From Pseudomonas proteolytica (lineage in GTDB: Bacteria > Pseudomonadota > Gammaproteobacteria > Pseudomonadales > Pseudomonadaceae), in the NCBI RefSeq assembly GCF_007858275.1, contig NZ_VFEV01000032.1, positions 1 to 64,000 on the forward strand: a stretch of DNA of 64,000 bases, written 5' to 3'. The notes beneath the pieces were generated by a model. That model was not told the origin of the DNA, made no database searches, and worked only from the letters and a program-made list of their open reading frames with translations. Shown here in pieces: positions 61,004 through 64,000 of this stretch. Position 1 is the first letter of the stretch; each line of letters starts with the position of its first letter. The position numbers and the translations under genes are program-made.

Positions 61004-61801
61004 ATGTCGACTTCATTTCACTTGCGTGGCCTTGCGCTCGCGCTGGTGCTGGCAGGCGCCACGGGCTGCTCGTCGCCCAAGACCGCTATCTACGAACATG
61101 AAAACTTCGACGACTCCGGTACGTTTTCGCGCAACTACCCGGTCAGCGATGTCGCGGCCTGCGAAGCGGCACGCCGGGCGTTGCTCAGCCAGGGCTACAT
61201 CATCACCAGCAGCGACCCGAAGCTGGTGAGCGGTAACAAAAGTTTCCAGCAGACCGGTGAGACCCATCTGCAGATCAGTTTCAACGTGGTATGTGCCGAA
61301 GACGGCAGCGGCGAGCATCATGCGACCATGTTTGCCAACGCCCTGCAGGATCGCTATGCGCTGAAGAAGGTCAACAACTCCGCCAGCCTGGGGGTGGGTG
61401 TGCTCGGTTCGGTATCGATGCCGATTGGCTCCACCGACGACTCTATGGTCAAGGTGGCCAGCGAGACGGTCAGCTCGCCGAAGTTCTATGAGCGCTACTT
61501 TGCCTTGGTGGATGTGTTCCTGCCCCAGGAAGTGAAGGCCGCCGAGCACATTCCAGAAGCGCCCAAGGCTGACCTCGGTGTGCCGGAGCCCAAGCCCGCG
61601 CCTGCAGTGGACAAGGTTGACGCGCCGCAAGATGTGCCGACTACGCCTGTTGCGCCAGCGGTCTCGGAACCGCTTGCGCCACCAGTGGAGCCGGTGCCGA
61701 TTACGCCACAGCCCGCTCCGCAAGAAGCTCCAGCGCCGACCACGCCTGTGCTGCCCGCGCCAACAGAGGTGATTCCAGCGTTGCCGACCACCGGCCAATA
61801 A
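61004..61801 (+). CDS. DUF2242-family lipoprotein
   Basis: 265 residues. The lipoprotein signal has its lipobox Cys at C22 (GATGCSSP). A folded domain spans about 25-175 (YEHENFDDSGTFSRNYPVS, CEAARRALLSQGYIITSSD, FYERYFALVDVFL), followed by a long Pro/Ala-rich tail (about 185-265). The domain corresponds to DUF2242. Function is not known. The tail may span the periplasm or mediate envelope contacts. GC content and codon use resemble the neighbours. Confidence 0.8.
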   Translation: MSTSFHLRGLALALVLAGATGCSSPKTAIYEHENFDDSGTFSRNYPVSDVAACEAARRALLSQGYIITSSDPKLVSGNKSFQQTGETHLQISFNVVCAEDGSGEHHATMFANALQDRYALKKVNNSASLGVGVLGSVSMPIGSTDDSMVKVASETVSSPKFYERYFALVDVFLPQEVKAAEHIPEAPKADLGVPEPKPAPAVDKVDAPQDVPTTPVAPAVSEPLAPPVEPVPITPQPAPQEAPAPTTPVLPAPTEVIPALPTTGQ

Positions 61802-61964
61802 CCCAGGTCGTTTAGCTCGAGGCGTTAAATCCATTGATGGCTGCTACGTTTAATCTTCAAGCTCAGGAACGTCATGACCCTGTCTTTTTTTCGTCACGAC
61901 GGCACTTTAGGCTGGTGATGCGGGTCACTTAAGCCACCTGCTTTGATTACACAAGGAGTCGACG

Positions 61965-62051
61965 ATGGACGATTATCAAGAAGAGCTGTTGGAGTATCAG
62001 GCATTCGAACTTGATCCGCTGGATCCGTCCGACGACGCCACCGAGCTGTAG
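61965..62051 (+). CDS. 28-residue acidic small protein
   Basis: MDDYQEELLEYQAFELDPLD then PSDDATEL-stop. Ten of the 28 residues are Asp or Glu and there is no Lys or Arg. AGGAG sits seven bases before the ATG, a strong start signal. It ends just before the convergent AraC-family gene. I do not recognise a family. The composition would suit a binding partner of a basic protein or a regulatory leader. No other gene is seen in 61802-61964. Confidence 0.55.
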   Translation: MDDYQEELLEYQAFELDPLDPSDDATEL

Positions 62052-62058
62052 GTAGGCG

Positions 62059-63099
62059 TCAGGCGGAATGCCGCTGACTGCGGCGAAATTCCCCTGGGGT
62101 CTGGCTGTTCCAGCGCTTGAAAGCCCGTTGAAAGGCTTCCGCTGAGGCAAAACCCAGTAGATAGGCGATTTCCCCAAACGCCAGTTCCGTATCGCGAATG
62201 TAGGTCATGGCCAGGTCGCGGCGGGTGTCGTTGAGAATGGCGCGAAACTGCGTGCCTTCCTCGGCCAGTTTGCGGCGCAAGGTCCAGGTCGGCAGTTTCA
62301 GGCGCGCCGCCACTTCTTCCAGGTCGGGTTCCCGGCCGCCATTGAGCATCGGCCCCAGCAAGCGGGTGATGCGCTCGCGCAGGCTGCGGGTGCGGGTCAG
62401 TTGCTCCAATTCCCTTTCACACAGCTGCAACAGCAGGTTCCAGGTACTGGGGCAATGCTGCGGGTTGCGCTGGGCCAGGCTGTGTTGGCTCAAGCGCAGT
62501 TGATTGAGCTCAGCGCCGAACTGGATTGGGCAATCGCCCAGCACGCTGTAGCTTGCACTGTAGTCGGGGGTGGCGAATTCGATCTCGATCCGTTCGGCCA
62601 CGACCGGCTGCTGGCACAAGGTTGCCATCTGCTGTAGCCAACCGGCGAGAATCGAGTCCACGACAAACCGGTTATAGGCGTTATAGGGGCTGATGGAATA
62701 GAACCGCAGCCAGGCGCCCCCGGCGTCTTCATGAAAGCTGGACTGGCCACGGTAATTGGCACCGTACAGCGCCTCGAAGCGGGTCAACGTACGCGCGGCT
62801 TCGCGCACGTTGGGCGCCTGGGCCGCAGTGACGCCGGCCAGGCCAAGTTGATTCATGCGGCTCAGTTGGCCCATGCGCAGGCCCAGGCCGGGATCGCCGG
62901 TCAACTGGATGGCTGCGTGGCCCAGGCGCATATAGCGCGGGATTGACAGGCGTGCACCGGGTTCACTCAAGCGTGCTGGGTCCAGGCCGTATTGCAACAG
63001 CAGTGGCTGCGGGTCCAGGCCATGGCTGAGGATCGCGTCGGCCAGGGTGTGCACGATGCCCACCGATAAGTCACCGAGGCGCATCGGTGCCGGTTTCAT
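62059..63099 (-). CDS. AraC-family transcriptional regulator (OruR/arabinose-binding-domain type)
   Basis: 346 residues. The N-terminal ligand domain (about 10-200: LADAILSHGLDPQPLLLQYGLD, GLRMGQLSRMNQLGLAG) is of the type found in OruR/ArgR-like Pseudomonas regulators. The C-terminal AraC helix-turn-helix pair is LEEVAARLKLPTWTLRRKL and FGEIAYLLGFASAEAFQRAF, ending WNSQTPGEFR. It lies 4 bases downstream of the nitrilase-like gene on the same strand, so the two are probably one operon. The exact inducer is unknown. Confidence 0.87.
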   Translation of the reverse strand: MKPAPMRLGDLSVGIVHTLADAILSHGLDPQPLLLQYGLDPARLSEPGARLSIPRYMRLGHAAIQLTGDPGLGLRMGQLSRMNQLGLAGVTAAQAPNVREAARTLTRFEALYGANYRGQSSFHEDAGGAWLRFYSISPYNAYNRFVVDSILAGWLQQMATLCQQPVVAERIEIEFATPDYSASYSVLGDCPIQFGAELNQLRLSQHSLAQRNPQHCPSTWNLLLQLCERELEQLTRTRSLRERITRLLGPMLNGGREPDLEEVAARLKLPTWTLRRKLAEEGTQFRAILNDTRRDLAMTYIRDTELAFGEIAYLLGFASAEAFQRAFKRWNSQTPGEFRRSQRHSA

Positions 63100-63103
63100 G
63101 GGT

Positions 63104-64000
63104 TTACAGCCACACGTTCAGCAAACGCGCACCACGCGCGTTGCCGTCGGCGAAGACTTGTCCCTGGGTACTGAGAAAACTCTGGCCGCTGGTGCCCTGG
63201 TCCCAGAACTGTCCGCGCATGAACACGCTCATACCCGCACCGGCCAGGCTGATGGGGGCCTGGCTGATCAGGCTCAGGCGATGCCAGGCTTCACCTTCGC
63301 TGAGTTCTTCAGGCTTGAGGCTGACTTCCGGTGGCGTGGAGACGCTCTTGAAGCCGCGCCACGGCTTGTCCCAGGTATCCCGGCCAATCACCAGGGCCGG
63401 TACCGCCACCAGTTGCGCGCCTAATTCGTTGAGTTTGCGGTAATTGTCCGGATACCAGCTGTCACTGCCGATCAGGATGCCCAGGCGCCCGGCCGGGGTG
63501 TCGATCACGCTGATCGCGTTTTCGTCGCCCGGGGCGATAAAACCGCGCTCATCGAAGATCGGGTAGAGCTGGCGCTGGGGTTGGCCCAGCGGCAGGCCGT
63601 CGCGGTCGAACACCAGGCTGGTGTTGTACAGCGCACCATGGCCGACCTGCAGTTGACCCTGGCTGATGCTGGGGTTGGGCAGGGCGATGGAACCGGCCAC
63701 CAGCGTCACCCCGAATTCCTTGGCCAGACCACCAAACAACACCTGGTAATCGCGGGCCATGGCCGGTGCCTTCATGCGCAGGTAGGCATCGTCGATACGG
63801 TTATCGCCCTGGGCACTGATCAGCGCGCGCATAAACAGCAATGGATTGCTGGCCGACAACCAGTTCATTGCCTCCTTGAGGCTGGTGGCCTGATACAGCT
63901 CGTTTTTCTCGCCACTGACCATCAACCAGGTGCCGACATGTTCCGGCAGCACCACAATGGTTTTGTCATTGATCAGCCCCATGTCCCGGGCATTGCGCAG
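63104..64000 (-). CDS. Nitrilase-superfamily (carbon-nitrogen hydrolase) protein, partial, catalytic residues replaced
   Basis: At least 298 residues. The frame stays open past the window edge, so the N-terminus is missing. The fold is recognisable from VLPEHVGTWL (catalytic Glu region), FGVTLVAGSI, GALYNTSLVFDRDG and the block around LGILIGSDSWYP. In active members the last block has a catalytic Cys (LIC-D-type); here a Gly occupies that place (codon 63467-63469). The usual catalytic Lys before L-x-P is a Gln in PQRQLYP. It is therefore probably catalytically inactive or has a changed mechanism. It is coupled to the downstream AraC-family gene. Confidence 0.75.
   Translation of the reverse strand: MRNARDMGLINDKTIVVLPEHVGTWLMVSGEKNELYQATSLKEAMNWLSASNPLLFMRALISAQGDNRIDDAYLRMKAPAMARDYQVLFGGLAKEFGVTLVAGSIALPNPSISQGQLQVGHGALYNTSLVFDRDGLPLGQPQRQLYPIFDERGFIAPGDENAISVIDTPAGRLGILIGSDSWYPDNYRKLNELGAQLVAVPALVIGRDTWDKPWRGFKSVSTPPEVSLKPEELSEGEAWHRLSLISQAPISLAGAGMSVFMRGQFWDQGTSGQSFLSTQGQVFADGNARGARLLNVWL

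Overview
The window is chromosomal DNA of a Pseudomonas, most likely of the P. fluorescens group. The supporting signs are the high GC content, the order tRNA(Arg-His-Leu-His)-tig-clpP-clpX-lon-hupB-ppiD, an exa/erc quinoprotein alcohol-oxidation locus laid out like the PA1975-PA1992 region of P. aeruginosa, and many REP/REPIN palindromes between genes. No insertion sequence, prophage or CRISPR array was found.

Layout. 1-3315: a sulfide/persulfide detoxification trio (persulfide-dioxygenase-like MBL protein, SQR-type flavoprotein, TauE/SafE exporter). 3316-4019: nested intergenic repeats. 4020-5195: a porin. 5442-11097: regulators and accessory genes of quinoprotein alcohol oxidation (NosP, NahK, ErbR/AgmR, a CXXXCW protein, a 39-residue peptide and an atypical response regulator). 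11315-20167: a two-partner secretion pair (2396-residue adhesin and its outer-membrane transporter) lying inside the alcohol locus. 20278-30288: the alcohol locus resumes with a pentapeptide-repeat protein, exaA, exaB, a SoxYZ-like carrier, a zinc hydrolase, exaC, an orphan pqqA, ercA and ercS. 30655-36954: a DASS transporter, an MFS/HlyD efflux pair and copCD. 37070-45719: reductive pyrimidine catabolism (RutR-like regulator, preA, preT, hydantoinase, NCS1 transporter, N-carbamoyl-beta-alanine hydrolase). 45756-48847: a small membrane protein, a C39-like lipoprotein, pbpG and folD. 49128-58525: the tRNA cluster and the protein-quality-control block. 58703-64000: an MFS exporter with a divergent LysR regulator, a DUF2242 lipoprotein, a 28-residue acidic ORF, an AraC regulator and a nitrilase-like protein cut by the window edge.

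How the genes work together. ExaA would oxidise ethanol and other alcohols in the periplasm using PQQ and pass electrons to cytochrome ExaB. ExaC would oxidise the resulting aldehyde in the cytoplasm. ErcA/ErcS, NosP/NahK and the LuxR-type regulators form the control layer. The most interesting observation is a shared 16-bp element. It lies upstream of nosP, in the divergent promoter of the CXXXCW gene and the peptide/regulator genes, and between exaA and exaB, with a weaker match upstream of the orphan pqqA. It is a candidate operator for the locus's LuxR-type regulators and would tie the NO-sensor pair into the alcohol regulon. Other notable points are a response regulator without its phospho-acceptor Asp, two probable pseudoenzymes (C39-like lipoprotein, nitrilase-like protein), a structured 345-370 bp dispersed repeat carrying a variable hexanucleotide tract, REP elements that supply stop codons, a 30-bp palindrome upstream of the hydantoinase gene, and a tRNA-like element downstream of hupB.
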